Shown: positions 46,342-56,226, counted from the stretch's first letter. The stretch is 64,000 nt of DNA from Gordonia namibiensis NBRC 108229 (GCF_000298235.1 NZ_BAHE01000006.1:124001-188000); one strand, 5' to 3'. Program-made: numbers and translations. Notes: generated from the sequence alone by a model not told the origin.

Positions 46342-47202
46342 GTGACCGCAATCTCGCCGTCCGCGCCACGAATCACGCCCGCCCCGGAGGTCGAACTCGA
46401 CTTTCCGCGTGAATGGTACGAATTCGTCGATCCGGCCGATCCCGAACACTTCATCAGAGCCGACCTCACCTGGCTGCTGTCGCACTGGACGTGCGTCTTC
46501 GGCACCCCGGCCTGCCAGGGCATCCTGCCCGGACGCGAGACCGACGGTTGCTGCAGTCACGGCGCCTACCTGTCCGACTCCGACGATCGGGAACGCCTCG
46601 CCCACGGCGTCTCGATGCTCACCCCGGAGGACTGGCAGTTCTACAAGAAGGGCTCGGGCAAGAACCCGCTCGGCCCCAAGGGATATCTCGAGGAGGGCGA
46701 CCTCGACGACGAGCCGGCGCTCAAGACGCGACTTCACAAGGGCGCGTGCATTTTTCTCAACCGGCCGGGTTTCGAGGGCGGCGTCGGATGCGCGCTGCAC
46801 TCGATGGCCCTGCGCAAGGGACTCGAGCCGCTGACCGTGAAGCCAGACGTGTGCTGGCAGTTGCCGGTGCGGCGTGAGCAGGACTGGGTGGAACGTCCCG
46901 ACGGCACCCAGATCCTGCAGACGACGATCACCGAGTTCGACCGCCGCGGCTGGGGCGAGGGCGGCCACGATCTCAAGTGGTATTGCTCGGGATCCCCCGA
47001 CGCCCACGTCGGCGCGAAACAGGTGTGGGAGTCCTACGCGCCCGAGCTGACCGAGCTCCTCGGCGCCCCGGCCTACGAGGCCCTCGCCGCCGCCTGCCGG
47101 CGTCGTAAGGGGTTGGGGCTCATCGCCGTCCACCCGGCGACCACGGCCGCGACCGCCCGCCGCGAGACCGACGTCAAATACGAGCTGCAGCCTCCGGAGT
47201 GA
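46342..47202 (+). CDS. Conserved cysteine-rich protein (Rv0495c-type)
   Basis: 286 residues. Conserved cysteines occur in [37 protein letters not shown] and WYCSG, a spacing expected for metal or Fe-S binding. The reaction is unknown. It lies between ppx1 and regX3, the same place as in M. tuberculosis, and converges on regX3. Confidence 0.85.
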   Translation: MTAISPSAPRITPAPEVELDFPREWYEFVDPADPEHFIRADLTWLLSHWTCVFGTPACQGILPGRETDGCCSHGAYLSDSDDRERLAHGVSMLTPEDWQFYKKGSGKNPLGPKGYLEEGDLDDEPALKTRLHKGACIFLNRPGFEGGVGCALHSMALRKGLEPLTVKPDVCWQLPVRREQDWVERPDGTQILQTTITEFDRRGWGEGGHDLKWYCSGSPDAHVGAKQVWESYAPELTELLGAPAYEALAAACRRRKGLGLIAVHPATTAATARRETDVKYELQPPE

Positions 47203-47204
47203 CC

Positions 47205-47230
47205 CGGGTGCGCGGGAGACCGCGCACCCG
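47205..47230 (+). terminator. Terminator hairpin between Rv0495c-like and regX3
   Basis: CGGGTGCGCGG at 47205-47215 pairs with CCGCGCACCCG at 47220-47230 (11 pairs, loop GAGA), then TTTC. It follows the upstream stop by 2 bases and abuts the regX3 stop, so it can serve the plus-strand gene and perhaps both. Confidence 0.8.
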
Positions 47231-47232
47231 TT

Positions 47233-47919
47233 TCAGGCCTCGAGCTTGTATCCGAGGCCGCGGACGGTGATGAGGTGCTTCGGGTTGCCCGGGTCGGGCT
47301 CGATCTTGGAGCGCAGCCGTTTGACGTGCACGTCGAGGGTCTTGGTGTCGCCGACATAGTCCGCGCCCCAGACCCGGTCGATGAGCTGCCCGCGGGTCAG
47401 GACACGGCCGGCGTTGCGCAGGAGATACTCGAGGAGGTCGAACTCCTTGAGCGGCAACGTGATCGACTCACCGTTGGCCGACACGGTGTGTCGCTCGACG
47501 TCCATCCGGACCGGGCCCGCCTCGAGAACACCGAGATCGAGGTCGTCCTCGCCGGCATCCGCGCCGCGTCGCAGGACCGCCCGGATACGCGCGATGAGCT
47601 CGCGCGCCGAATACGGCTTCGTCACATAGTCGTCGGCGCCGAGTTCCAGTCCGACGACCTTGTCGATCTCGGCGTCGCGGGCCGTCACCATGATCACCGG
47701 CACGTTCGACCGGGCACGCAGGGCCTTGCAGATCTCCGTCCCCGACATCCCGGGGAGCATCAGGTCGAGGAGGACGATGTCGGGGCTCACGCGGTCGAAG
47801 GCGGGCAACGCCTGGGCACCGTCGTTGACGATGCTTGCCTCGAACCCCTCCTTGCGCAACAGGAAGGCCAGCGGATCGGCCAGCGATTCCTCGTCCTCGA
47901 CGATCAGCACGTGGGTCAA
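47233..47919 (-). CDS. regX3: Response regulator RegX3
   Basis: 228 residues. The receiver domain has D52 as phospho-acceptor (LLDLMLPGMSG), VTARDAE and DDYVTKPYSAREL. The OmpR/PhoB winged helix follows (VWGADYVGDTKTLDVHVKRL). It activates phosphate-starvation genes in mycobacteria. Its start overlaps the senX3 stop by 4 bases. Confidence 0.95.
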   Translation of the reverse strand: MTHVLIVEDEESLADPLAFLLRKEGFEASIVNDGAQALPAFDRVSPDIVLLDLMLPGMSGTEICKALRARSNVPVIMVTARDAEIDKVVGLELGADDYVTKPYSARELIARIRAVLRRGADAGEDDLDLGVLEAGPVRMDVERHTVSANGESITLPLKEFDLLEYLLRNAGRVLTRGQLIDRVWGADYVGDTKTLDVHVKRLRSKIEPDPGNPKHLITVRGLGYKLEA

Positions 47920-49262
47920 CTCTCGGATTCCTTGTCGTCAGCGGACCAGCCCACGTCGGACAGGTCCTCGGGGATGCACAGCGTGAACGTGGAGCCGGTA
48001 CCCGGTTCGCTCCACAGCTTGATCGTGCCGCCGTGATTGGCGGCCACGTGTTTGACGATCGCCAGGCCCAGACCGGTGCCACCGGTCATCCGCGACCTCG
48101 CCTGGTCGACGCGGAAGAAGCGCTCGAAGACACGCTGCTGGTCTGCGCGGGCGATCCCGATGCCGCGGTCGGTGACGGCGATCGCCACCATCGGACGTCC
48201 GGCGTCGGTGATGATGCGGCGACTGACCGAGACGACCGTGTTCGACGGCGAGTAGGCGATGGCGTTGGAGATCAGATTGCTCAGGGCCGTCATGAGCAGC
48301 ACACGGTCGCCAGAGATCGTCGCGCCGAGCGGTTCGTCGGACCGTAGCTCGATGGACGCCGCCTCGGCCGTCAGCGTCGCCGCGGCGAGAGCGTCGTCGA
48401 CCAGCTCGTCGACGTCGATCCGGGTGAACTCGGGGGTGTCGCCGTCCTGCAGCCGGGACAGCGCGAGCAGCTCGCTCACCAGCCTGCCCATCCGTTGGGT
48501 CTCCCCCACCACCCGCTGGCCGAAGTGCTGGACCGACTCGATGTCGTCGGAGGATTCCAGGAGGGCCTCGGCGAGCAGGCCGATCGCGCCGACCGGCGTC
48601 TTGAGTTCATGCGACACGTTCGCCACGAAGTCGCGGCGGGTGGCCTCGAGGCGCTTGTGTTCGGTGTCGTCGAGGCCGTAGACGACGGCGTACCGCTCAT
48701 CGTCCTGCGCCACCACCTTGGCCAGGCAGCGCACATGTTCGACGGTGGGCCGCGGGGTGCGGCCGGTGGAGACGAAGCCGAGGGTCGAGGTCGGCGGGCT
48801 GAACTCGAAATGTTGCTCGACGGCGGTGTCGAGGACGTCCTTCACCGCATCCCAGACGGGGTCGGCGAGCAGCATCTCGCGGACGATGCCCAGTTCGACC
48901 GCCCGGTGGTTGAACATCACGACGTCGCGGAACTCGTCGACCACGGCGACAGCGGTCGTCGAGTTGCGGACGACCATGCTCAGCAGGCCGGCCTTGGTCA
49001 TCCGGCCGTCGGCGGTCGTCGACGTGACATCGGAATCGCGGATCTCGGCCGAGGCGGGCACCACCCTCGGGACCTGTGCGCGATCGGTGGCCGGGACGGG
49101 CAGGACGGCGTCGGATCGTGGGGACGTGTGTGCGCGGCCGAACCAGGAATCGAGGGCGAGGCGTCGGGGCGACCCGGGGGCGCCGAGACGACGACCCAGC
49201 ATGACTCCGAGGACGAGCGCGAGCACGAACGCGATCGTCGCGGCTGAGATTGCGGCGGCCAC
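47916..49262 (-). CDS. senX3: Sensor histidine kinase SenX3
   Basis: 448 residues. One N-terminal hydrophobic segment (about 3-24), a PAS domain (about 96-205), the dimerisation/phosphotransfer helix with H218 (FVANVSHELKTPVGA), and an HATPase domain with ALSNLISNAIAYS, DRGIGIARADQ and GGTGLGLAIVKHV. It phosphorylates RegX3 under phosphate limitation. Confidence 0.95.
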   Translation of the reverse strand: MAAAISAATIAFVLALVLGVMLGRRLGAPGSPRRLALDSWFGRAHTSPRSDAVLPVPATDRAQVPRVVPASAEIRDSDVTSTTADGRMTKAGLLSMVVRNSTTAVAVVDEFRDVVMFNHRAVELGIVREMLLADPVWDAVKDVLDTAVEQHFEFSPPTSTLGFVSTGRTPRPTVEHVRCLAKVVAQDDERYAVVYGLDDTEHKRLEATRRDFVANVSHELKTPVGAIGLLAEALLESSDDIESVQHFGQRVVGETQRMGRLVSELLALSRLQDGDTPEFTRIDVDELVDDALAAATLTAEAASIELRSDEPLGATISGDRVLLMTALSNLISNAIAYSPSNTVVSVSRRIITDAGRPMVAIAVTDRGIGIARADQQRVFERFFRVDQARSRMTGGTGLGLAIVKHVAANHGGTIKLWSEPGTGSTFTLCIPEDLSDVGWSADDKESES

Positions 49263-49305
49263 GGGCCCAGCTTACGGCGGAACCAACGCGAGCTGCACAG
49301 ATGTC

Positions 49306-49327
49306 GCAGCTGTTCGGCAGCTGTTCA
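49306..49327. promoter_or_regulatory. Pho-box-like direct repeats upstream of senX3
   Basis: GCAGCTGTTCG (49306-49316) is followed at once by GCAGCTGTTCA (49317-49327): an 11-base period typical of PhoB/OmpR-family binding. The inner CTGTTC-N5-CTGTTCAC is close in form to the E. coli Pho box. It lies 44-65 bases before the senX3 start codon, suggesting RegX3 autoregulation. Confidence 0.6.
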
Positions 49328-49400
49328 CGTGCCGTTCGCCGAAGACCCGACGACCGCTGCACCGCACCGTCGGCGGATGGAGCTCACGCGGCCGGGCGGG

Positions 49401-49721
49401 TCACTGAGGGACCGGCACCGCCATGTCGGCGAACTCCGGATGGCGCTCGATGAAACGCTGCACGTACGAGCAGACCGGCACGACCTGCTTGCCACTCGCC
49501 CGGATGTCCTCGAGGACGAACCGAACCAGTTGTCCCGCATAGCCGTGCCCACTGTATTGCTCACGGACCACCGTGTGGGTGAGCACGACCTGGTAGGGCT
49601 CGGAGACATAGTCGAGGTACCCGACCACCTCGTCCTCGCCGAAGGAATCAGAGACGAGAATCGCCTCATACCGTTCCTGAGCAGGTGAATGATCGATCCG
49701 AAGGGTGCCCACATCCGCCAT
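49401..49721 (-). CDS. YjdJ-type GNAT acetyltransferase-like protein
   Basis: 106 residues from ATG 49721 (a GTG at 49745 would add 8). VVGYLDYVSEPYQVVLTHTV and VREQYSGHGYAGQLVRFVLE fit the minimal GNAT fold with the acetyl-CoA pyrophosphate loop in SGHGYAGQ; PVCSYVQRFIERHPEF is the C-terminal family motif. A TACATT element lies 10-15 bases before the ATG with no Shine-Dalgarno, suggesting a leaderless mRNA. Substrate unknown. Confidence 0.85.
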   Translation of the reverse strand: MADVGTLRIDHSPAQERYEAILVSDSFGEDEVVGYLDYVSEPYQVVLTHTVVREQYSGHGYAGQLVRFVLEDIRASGKQVVPVCSYVQRFIERHPEFADMAVPVPQ

Positions 49722-49772
49722 AGCGTCTAATGTAGCGCGCGTCACACCAAAGAAGCTATGACGATTGTGTTA

Positions 49773-49809
49773 CGCGCTCGCCGCCCGGCGTTTCCGGGCG
49801 GCGAGCGCG
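49773..49809 (-). terminator. Strong hairpin after gpmA
   Basis: GCGCTCGCCGCCCGG at 49774-49788 pairs perfectly with CCGGGCGGCGAGCGC at 49794-49808, loop CGTTT; one more flanking pair extends it to 16. No T tract follows on the minus strand, as is common for actinobacterial terminators. Confidence 0.75.
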
Positions 49810-49832
49810 CGTGTCGAAGCTGTTTTCGTCGA

Positions 49833-50579
49833 CTACTTCTGGCCCTGGGCCGCCACCGCGGCCGCGCCGGCCGCAGCCGCCTCGGGGTCGAGGTAGGTGC
49901 CGCCCGGGTTCAGGGGCTTGAGGTTCTCGTCGAGGTCGTAGCGCAGCGGGTTGCCGGTGGGGATGTTCAGGCCCGCGATGTCCTCGTCGGAGATGCCGTC
50001 GAGGTGCTTGACGAGCGCCCGGAGCGAGTTGCCGTGTGCCGCGACGAGCACGGTCTTTCCGGCCTTGATGTCGGCGGCGATCGTCTCGGTGAAGTACGGG
50101 ATCATCCGGGCCACGACGTCCTTGAGGCACTCGGTCAGCGGCACCTCGTCGAGGTCGGCATACCGCGGGTCGCCGACCTGGCTGTACTCGGCGTCGGGCT
50201 CGATGGCCGGCGGCGGGGTGTCGTAGCTGCGACGCCACAGCATGAACTGCTCCTGGCCGTACTTCTCCAGTGTGTCGGCCTTGTTGAGACCCTGGAGCAC
50301 ACCGTAGTGACGCTCGTTGAGACGCCAGTCGCGGACCACCGGGATCCAGTGGCGGTCGGCGGTGTCGAGAGCGATCTGCGCCGTCGAGATGGCGCGGCGC
50401 AGAAGCGAGGTGTAGAGGACGTCGGGCAGCAGATCGTGCTCGACGAGCAGTTCACCGGCCCGCACGGCCTCAGCCTTGCCCTTGTCCGTGAGCGCCACAT
50501 CCACCCATCCGGTGAACTGGTTGGACGCATTCCATTCGCTCTCGCCGTGACGCATCAAGATCAGGGTGCCGTTGCTCAT
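49833..50579 (-). CDS. gpmA: 2,3-bisphosphoglycerate-dependent phosphoglycerate mutase
   Basis: 248 residues from ATG 50579. LMRHGESEW contains the phospho-histidine H11; [28 protein letters not shown] and [10 protein letters not shown] complete the dPGM active site. It interconverts 3- and 2-phosphoglycerate in glycolysis. Matches Rv0489 (gpm1) beside senX3. Confidence 0.95.
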   Translation of the reverse strand: MSNGTLILMRHGESEWNASNQFTGWVDVALTDKGKAEAVRAGELLVEHDLLPDVLYTSLLRRAISTAQIALDTADRHWIPVVRDWRLNERHYGVLQGLNKADTLEKYGQEQFMLWRRSYDTPPPAIEPDAEYSQVGDPRYADLDEVPLTECLKDVVARMIPYFTETIAADIKAGKTVLVAAHGNSLRALVKHLDGISDEDIAGLNIPTGNPLRYDLDENLKPLNPGGTYLDPEAAAAGAAAVAAQGQK

Positions 50580-50691
50580 GGGCGATAGTTTCGCACAGTC
50601 GCACCGAGGCCTCTTCTCACCGTCCGGCCATTTGGTGGTCATCGCCGCAATTCGCCCGGCGACCACCACTTCCGAGGTCTAGCGTTATCGC

Positions 50692-52140
50692 ATGGCAGCC
50701 AGCACAAACGCCGGCGAGACCGGCAAGAACGCGGAGCAGCAGCCCGAGCTCAAACGCGTACTGGGCTGGAAGCTGCTGCTCCTGTTCATCATCGGCGACA
50801 TCCTGGGCACCGGCGTCTACGCGCTGACCGGCCAGGTGGCGGGCGAGGTCGGGGGCGCGGCGTGGCTGCCGTTCCTCATCGCCTTCTCGGTCGCGACGCT
50901 CACCGCGTTCTCCTACCTCGAACTGGTGACGAAGTATCCACAGGCCGCCGGGGCAGCGCTCTACGTGCACAAGGCTTTCGGCATCCACATCGTCACGTTC
51001 ATCGTGTTGTTCACGGTGATGTGCTCGGGCATCACGTCCGCGACGACGGCCTCCCGCGCGTTCGCGGTGAACATGCTGACCGCGTTCAGCGGCGGAGAGT
51101 CCCCTGACGCCACCGATCCCGCGCTGTTCGCGGTGGCCGTCGGATTCCTCCTGCTCGTCATGTTCATCAACTTCCGCGGCGTCGCCGAGGGCGTCGGCAC
51201 CAACGTCGTCCTGACCCTCGTGGAATTGACCGGTCTGCTGCTCGTGCTGTTCATCGGCTACTGGTTCATCGTCGGCGGCAACGCCGAACACTGGGATGCG
51301 GTGGTGGCCTTCGAGAGTCCTGACGACAAGAACGTCTTCATCGCCGTCACGGCGGCGACCTCGCTGGCGTTCTTCGCGCTCGTCGGCTTCGAGGACTCGG
51401 TGAACATGGCCGAGGAGTGCAAGGAGCCGACCCGCATCTTCCCGAAGGTCATGCTGAGTGGTCTCGGCATGACGGCCGCCGTCTACGTCCTCATCGCCAT
51501 CTGCGCGGTGGCGATCGTGCCGGTGGGCGTGCTGTCCGAGAGCGAGACCCCGCTCGTCGACGTCGTGCAGACCGCGGCGCCCGACTTCCCGATGTCGGAC
51601 CTGCTGCCGTGGATCTCGATGTTCGCAGTCGCCAACACCGCTCTCATCAACATGATGATGGCGAGTCGCCTGCTCTACGGCATGGCGAAACGAGGCGTGT
51701 TGCCCAAGTTCCTGTCGTATGTGCACCCCGGTCGCCGGACCCCGTTCGCGGCCATCGTCTTCACCACGGTCATCGCCCTGTTGCTGCTCACCTACGTGAG
51801 TGCCGATCCGAAGAGCTCCATCGTCGGACTCCTCGGCGGCACCACCGCACTGCTGCTGCTCGCGGTGTTCACGGTGGTCAACGTGTCGGTGCTGGTCCTC
51901 CGGCGAGACAAAGTGGAGCACAACCACTTCCGCACCAAGACGCCGATCGCCGTACTCGGTGCCGTCACGTGCGGGTACCTCACCCTGCCGGTCACCGGCC
52001 GCGATCCCGAGCAGTACGTGATCGCCGGTTGGCTGTTGCTCCTCGGCGTGCTCCTGTGGGCGGTCACGTACTGGTGGCACCGACGATCCGGTGACCATGC
52101 GATCAGCTACGACGAGGTGCCGCCGCATCAGATGCACTGA
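50692..52140 (+). CDS. APC-family amino acid permease
   Basis: 482 residues with about 12 membrane segments. The first helix has LLLFIIGDILGTGVYALTG, the unwound TM1 substrate-binding motif of APC transporters; FFALVGFEDSVNMAEE is the TM6 motif. It imports an amino acid or amine by cation coupling; the substrate is unknown. It is divergent from gpmA and is not part of the matching M. tuberculosis gene order. Confidence 0.9.
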   Translation: MAASTNAGETGKNAEQQPELKRVLGWKLLLLFIIGDILGTGVYALTGQVAGEVGGAAWLPFLIAFSVATLTAFSYLELVTKYPQAAGAALYVHKAFGIHIVTFIVLFTVMCSGITSATTASRAFAVNMLTAFSGGESPDATDPALFAVAVGFLLLVMFINFRGVAEGVGTNVVLTLVELTGLLLVLFIGYWFIVGGNAEHWDAVVAFESPDDKNVFIAVTAATSLAFFALVGFEDSVNMAEECKEPTRIFPKVMLSGLGMTAAVYVLIAICAVAIVPVGVLSESETPLVDVVQTAAPDFPMSDLLPWISMFAVANTALINMMMASRLLYGMAKRGVLPKFLSYVHPGRRTPFAAIVFTTVIALLLLTYVSADPKSSIVGLLGGTTALLLLAVFTVVNVSVLVLRRDKVEHNHFRTKTPIAVLGAVTCGYLTLPVTGRDPEQYVIAGWLLLLGVLLWAVTYWWHRRSGDHAISYDEVPPHQMH

Positions 52141-52169
52141 CGTCGCTCGAAGAGGAGCCGGAAATGAAT

Positions 52170-52203
52170 CGACCCCCACCGGGTGATCACCTGGTGGGGG
52201 TCG
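52170..52203 (+). terminator. Intrinsic terminator of the permease gene
   Basis: CGACCCCCACC at 52170-52180 pairs with GGTGGGGGTCG at 52193-52203; the inner GGTGATCACC continues the stem. TTT follows. It lies 30 bases after the permease stop and ends just before the minus-strand tRNA 3' end. Confidence 0.85.
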
Positions 52204-52210
52204 TTTCTGG

Positions 52211-52284
52211 TAGCGGGGACAGGATTTGAACCTGCGACCTCTGGGTTATGAGCCCAGCGAGCTACCGAGCTGCTCCACCCCGCG
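52211..52284 (-). tRNA. Initiator tRNA-fMet (anticodon CAT)
   Basis: A 74-base cloverleaf with the CCA encoded at 52208-52210. The anticodon loop is CTCATAA. Initiator features are present: three G-C pairs at the anticodon stem base (GGG/CCC) and a 1-72 mismatch (C1-U72). The D arm has AGCAGCTCGGTAGCTC and the T arm has GGTTCAAATCC. Confidence 0.95.
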
Positions 52285-52364
52285 TTGCAAGGAGCAACAC
52301 TATCCGCGGGGTGCGGCCTGCACCAAATCGGCAGCTCGGGCGGGCCTTTGTCCGGTGGCCGGAC

Positions 52365-53972
52365 CTACTTGCGCAGGTCCTTGCGCAGGATCTTGCCCGA
52401 CGCCGACTTCGGGATCGCCTCGATGAACTCCACCGCACGAACCTTCTTGTGCGGGGCCACCTTCGACGCCACGAACTCCATCACCTCGTCCTCGGTCAGC
52501 TCGGCCTCGGGCTGCTTGACGACAAATGCCTTGGGGATCTCCTCCCCCGACTCCGCATCGATCGCCCCGACCACCGCCGCGTCGGCGATCTTGTCGTGGG
52601 TCAGCAGCAACGCCTCCAACTCCGCCGGCGGCACCTGGTAGCCCTTGTACTTGATGAGCTCCTTGAGCCGGTCGACGATGTAGACGCAGCCCGTCGGGTC
52701 GACCTGAGCGAGGTCGCCGGTGTGCAGGAACCCGTCGGCGTCGATGGTGTCGGCTGTCGCCTGGTCGTTGTTGAGGTAGCCGAGCATCACGTTCGGACCC
52801 TGCACCCACAACTCGCCCGGCTCGGAGAGCCCTTCCTGCGGCAGCGGTAGGTCCTCACCCGTGGCGGGATCGACGATCTTGTTCACCGTGTTCGGCACCG
52901 GCCAACCCGTCGACGACAGCGGCGGATCCTCACGCCCCAGCGTGGCCTGGGTGTCGAAGGGGATGATGTGGGACACCGGGGACAGCTCGCTCATGCCGTA
53001 GCCCTGCAGCATGTGCAGATCCAGACGCTTGGCCACGGCCTGGCCCAGCTCGTCGTCGAGCGGGGCCGCACCCGACATCATCGTGTGCAGCGAGGACAGG
53101 TCGTAGTTGTCCACGATCGGATGCTTCGCGAGCGCCACCGCGACCGGCGGCGCGATGTAGGCCATCGTCACCTTGTGGTTCTGGATGTTCTCCAGGAACT
53201 CCACCAGGTCGAAGCGCGGCATGATGACCAGCGACCCACGGGCCGCGAGGGCGGCGTTGAGCAGCACGGTCATGCCGTAGATGTGGAAGAACGGCAACAC
53301 CGCGATCACCACGTCGTCGGCGGTCATGCCCTGCAGCGGACGCAGCTGGGCGACGTTGGCCACGAGGTTGCGGTGAGACAGCGCCACACCCTTGGGGTTT
53401 CCGGTGGTACCCGAGCTGTACGGCAGCACCGCGACGTGGGTCTTCGGGTCGAAGGAGACCTCCGGCGCAGGCAGATTCGGCCCCAGCAGGTCGATCGCGT
53501 TCGGATGGCCGGAGGCATCCTGGCCCTCACCGTCGAGGACGATCAGGCTTTCCGCCGGCAGCCCCACCTCGTCGGCGGCCGCCTTCGCCTGCTCGAACAT
53601 CGGCGAGATCGTGACCAGCATCTTGGCGCCCGAATCCCGCAGCTGCTTGGCGATCTCGTTCGCGGTGAACAGCGCGTTGATCGTCGTCGCCGTCGCGCCC
53701 GCGCGCAGGATGCCGTGGAAGACCGTCGCGAACGCCGGGATGTTCGGCGAGAGGATGCCCACCACGTCCCCGACGCCGATCCCCCGCGACGCCAGAGCCC
53801 CGGCCGCGGCCTCGATCTGACCGACCAGTTGGCCGTAGGTGGTCGTCGAACCCGACTTCGGGTCCACCAGGGCGATCCGCTCGCGGTCCTCGTCCGCGAC
53901 CGACCCGAACAGGTAGTCGAAGACACTCACGTCGGGGATCTCGACGTCGGGGAAAGGACTCGTGAAGCTCAT
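52365..53972 (-). CDS. 4-coumarate-CoA-ligase-like acyl-CoA synthetase
   Basis: 535 residues from ATG 53972, with GGAGGTGCC upstream. Adenylation motifs are LPYSSGTTGNPKGVALSHRN, QGYGMSELSPVSH, GFLHTGDLAQVD, VDRLKELIKYKGYQVPPAEL and the lysine in KSASGKILRKDLRK. The sequence is closest in pattern to plant/actinobacterial 4CL and FadD proteins, so it may activate cinnamic or fatty acids. It sits between the initiator tRNA and the YbjN gene and is not in the matching M. tuberculosis order. Confidence 0.9.
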   Translation of the reverse strand: MSFTSPFPDVEIPDVSVFDYLFGSVADEDRERIALVDPKSGSTTTYGQLVGQIEAAAGALASRGIGVGDVVGILSPNIPAFATVFHGILRAGATATTINALFTANEIAKQLRDSGAKMLVTISPMFEQAKAAADEVGLPAESLIVLDGEGQDASGHPNAIDLLGPNLPAPEVSFDPKTHVAVLPYSSGTTGNPKGVALSHRNLVANVAQLRPLQGMTADDVVIAVLPFFHIYGMTVLLNAALAARGSLVIMPRFDLVEFLENIQNHKVTMAYIAPPVAVALAKHPIVDNYDLSSLHTMMSGAAPLDDELGQAVAKRLDLHMLQGYGMSELSPVSHIIPFDTQATLGREDPPLSSTGWPVPNTVNKIVDPATGEDLPLPQEGLSEPGELWVQGPNVMLGYLNNDQATADTIDADGFLHTGDLAQVDPTGCVYIVDRLKELIKYKGYQVPPAELEALLLTHDKIADAAVVGAIDAESGEEIPKAFVVKQPEAELTEDEVMEFVASKVAPHKKVRAVEFIEAIPKSASGKILRKDLRK

Positions 53973-54132
53973 GGCACCTCCGGTGATGGGTCGGTTTTGC
54001 CCGCCTACCGTATCAACACTCGTTGACACGGTGTGACCTGGACCTCTCCATCCAACCAAATCTCCCCGGCCGCGTGGGGCACCACCTACGAGAACGGCCC
54101 CGAACGACCGAAGCGCAGCGCCGATACCCTCA

Positions 54133-54176
54133 CCGCTTGAGTACGCGAGGAGCTTGCGACGAGGCGTGTCGAAACC
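54133..54176. repeat. Candidate dispersed repeat between 4CL and YbjN genes
   Basis: On the minus strand this reads GGTTTCGACACGCCTCGTCG followed by CAAGCTCCTCGCGTACTCAA. I recall similar GTTTCGACACGCCTCG sequences as common intergenic repeats in Gordonia, but only one copy is present here, so this is memory-based. Confidence 0.35.
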
Positions 54177-54213
54177 CGATGCCGCTCTCCCGGCGATTAC
54201 CGGGTGCCGCTTC

Positions 54214-54822
54214 TCAGTCGTCGGACGCAGGCTCGTCGCTGGAGGTCTGCGCTCCCTCGACCACGGACTCGCCTGGGACGTACCGTCCTTCCAGCGGGGC
54301 GCCGGCCTCGGGCAGCGCCTCCTTGTCGATGAGGTGCTCGAAAGCCAGGAGATTGCGCAAGGATTCACCGCGCGAGACGCGCCACGCCCACTCGCGCTGG
54401 ATCGAGGAGAGGAAGCCGAGTTCGAGCAGGGTGTTGAAGTCGCCGTCGGCGGCCTCGAGGACCTGCCCGAGGACGCGGTCGAGTTCGTCGGAGCCGAGCG
54501 CGTCGGCCGAGATCCGGCCGACGAGATAGATGTCGCCGGTGTTGTCGATGGTGTAGGCGACGCCGTACAGCCGACGGTTCCGCTTGAGCAGGTATCGGTA
54601 GACGCCGGCGTGGTTCTCGTCGGGTCGGCGGCACACGAAGGCCTCGACCCTGACCCCGTGTTCGCTGGCGGTGAGCAGGACCGTCGTCTTGAGCTTCTGC
54701 TCGCCCGGGAGTTCCAGGATGACGTGGTCGACGTCGGCTCCACCACCACCCTTGCGCGAGTAGGCGATCTCGTTCTCGGTCAGTGTGTTCTCGAGCAGGT
54801 CGACGACCTCGGTGCGACTCAC
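54214..54822 (-). CDS. YbjN-domain protein (Rv0487-type)
   Basis: 202 residues. A YbjN/type III secretion chaperone-like fold: TTVLLTASEHGVRVEAFVCR, VYRYLLKRNRRLYGVAY and DIYLVGRISADAL. The family is often found beside mshA in Actinobacteria; function unknown. A Ser/Glu/Asp-rich tail ends the protein. It starts 36 bases after the mshA stop. Confidence 0.86.
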   Translation of the reverse strand: MSRTEVVDLLENTLTENEIAYSRKGGGGADVDHVILELPGEQKLKTTVLLTASEHGVRVEAFVCRRPDENHAGVYRYLLKRNRRLYGVAYTIDNTGDIYLVGRISADALGSDELDRVLGQVLEAADGDFNTLLELGFLSSIQREWAWRVSRGESLRNLLAFEHLIDKEALPEAGAPLEGRYVPGESVVEGAQTSSDEPASDD

Positions 54823-54858
54823 GACATCCTCTCGGTGGGAACGGGTACTGCGAGACCC

Positions 54859-56226
54859 TCAGGCGGTCACCCGATTGCGCCGCCGACGCCAGCGTCGGCG
54901 AGCCCGGGCGGGGCCGCCCGGTGTCTGTGCCGCCGCCTGCTCGGCATCCTTCTGCGCCGCTTCGGTTTGGGCGGCGAAGGACTCCATCGCCCGGCGGTAG
55001 CTCTCGATGAGCTGGTCGACGGTGTGCTCCCAGGAGAACTTCTCGGCGTGCCGGCGGGCGTTGCGGCCGAGTTCGGCCAGGCGATCGGGTTGCGCCAGAA
55101 GCTTTTCCAGAGCGTTCGTCCAGTCGCCGGGTACATGACCGTTGACGAGCACACCGGTGCGGCCGTTGTCGACGGCGACGCCGAGACCGCCGACGTTGGC
55201 GGCGATGACCGGCGTCCCGCAGGCCTGTGCCTCGATGGCCACGAGACCGAAACTCTCGGAATGGCTGGGCACCGCAACCAGGTCCGATGCGCGGTACACC
55301 TGGACGAGACGATCCGACGGTTGCGGCGGGAGGAAGGTGACGGACTCCGAGATCCCCAGCCCGGCAACCTGATCCATGAGCGCGGTGGGGCGCTGTAGAC
55401 CGGAACCCGACGGCCCGCCGACGATCAGGAGCCGCAGCTTGCGCCCGGACGCGACGGCGTCCTTCATCAGCGGCGCCATCGCGGCGACCAGGAGGTCGGG
55501 AGCCTTGAGCGGCTGGATCCGTCCCACGAACGTCACGATCGTCTCGTCGGGATCGAGACCGAGGATCGACCTGGCCTCGGCCGACGAGCCGGGCGTGTAA
55601 CACTCGAGGTCGGCACCCGGCGTCACCACGTCGATACGGTCGGCATCGGCGTCGTACATCGAGAGTAGTTCTGCCGCTTCGGTTTCGGTGTTCGCGACCA
55701 GCCGGTCGGCCTCACCCACCACCTGTTGCTCGCCGATGACGCGCAGCTGCGGCTCGGCGGTGTCCCCCTCGGCCAGGGCGGCGTTCTTCACCGCGGCGAG
55801 GGTGTGGGCGGTGTGGACCAGCGGCACACCCCAGCGGTCGCGCGCGAGCCAGCCGACCTGCCCCGACAGCCAATAGTGGGAGTGGATCACGTCGTAGTGA
55901 CCCGGCGCCTGCGCCGCCTCGGCCCGCAGGACGCCCGCGGTGAACGCACAGAGCTGGGCGGGGAGGTCTCGCTTGTCGAGACCCTCGAACGGGCCGGCGA
56001 TGACGTGGCGGACGGTCACACCCGGCGCCGCCGCGACCGACGGCGCATCGGACGACGAGGTCGCCCGGGTGAAGATCTCGACCTCGATGCCGCGTCGGGC
56101 CAGCCGGATCGCCGTCTGCCAGACGTAGACGTTCATCCCGCCCGCGTCGCCGGTACCCGGTTGCGCCAACGGCGAGGTGTGCACGGAGATCAGCGCAACA
56201 CGCCGCGGCAACGGGCTCGAGGTCAT
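54859..56226 (-). CDS. mshA: D-inositol-3-phosphate glycosyltransferase
   Basis: 455 residues from ATG 56226 (AAGGTGGAGACC upstream). A GT4-type GT-B enzyme: [20 protein letters not shown] is the N-terminal UDP-GlcNAc/acceptor loop, [10 protein letters not shown] and [12 protein letters not shown] follow, and [20 protein letters not shown] is the EX7E nucleotide site. It makes GlcNAc-inositol-phosphate, the first step of mycothiol synthesis. The C-terminal basic Arg-rich tail is an extension. Confidence 0.94.
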   Translation of the reverse strand: MTSSPLPRRVALISVHTSPLAQPGTGDAGGMNVYVWQTAIRLARRGIEVEIFTRATSSSDAPSVAAAPGVTVRHVIAGPFEGLDKRDLPAQLCAFTAGVLRAEAAQAPGHYDVIHSHYWLSGQVGWLARDRWGVPLVHTAHTLAAVKNAALAEGDTAEPQLRVIGEQQVVGEADRLVANTETEAAELLSMYDADADRIDVVTPGADLECYTPGSSAEARSILGLDPDETIVTFVGRIQPLKAPDLLVAAMAPLMKDAVASGRKLRLLIVGGPSGSGLQRPTALMDQVAGLGISESVTFLPPQPSDRLVQVYRASDLVAVPSHSESFGLVAIEAQACGTPVIAANVGGLGVAVDNGRTGVLVNGHVPGDWTNALEKLLAQPDRLAELGRNARRHAEKFSWEHTVDQLIESYRRAMESFAAQTEAAQKDAEQAAAQTPGGPARARRRWRRRRNRVTA

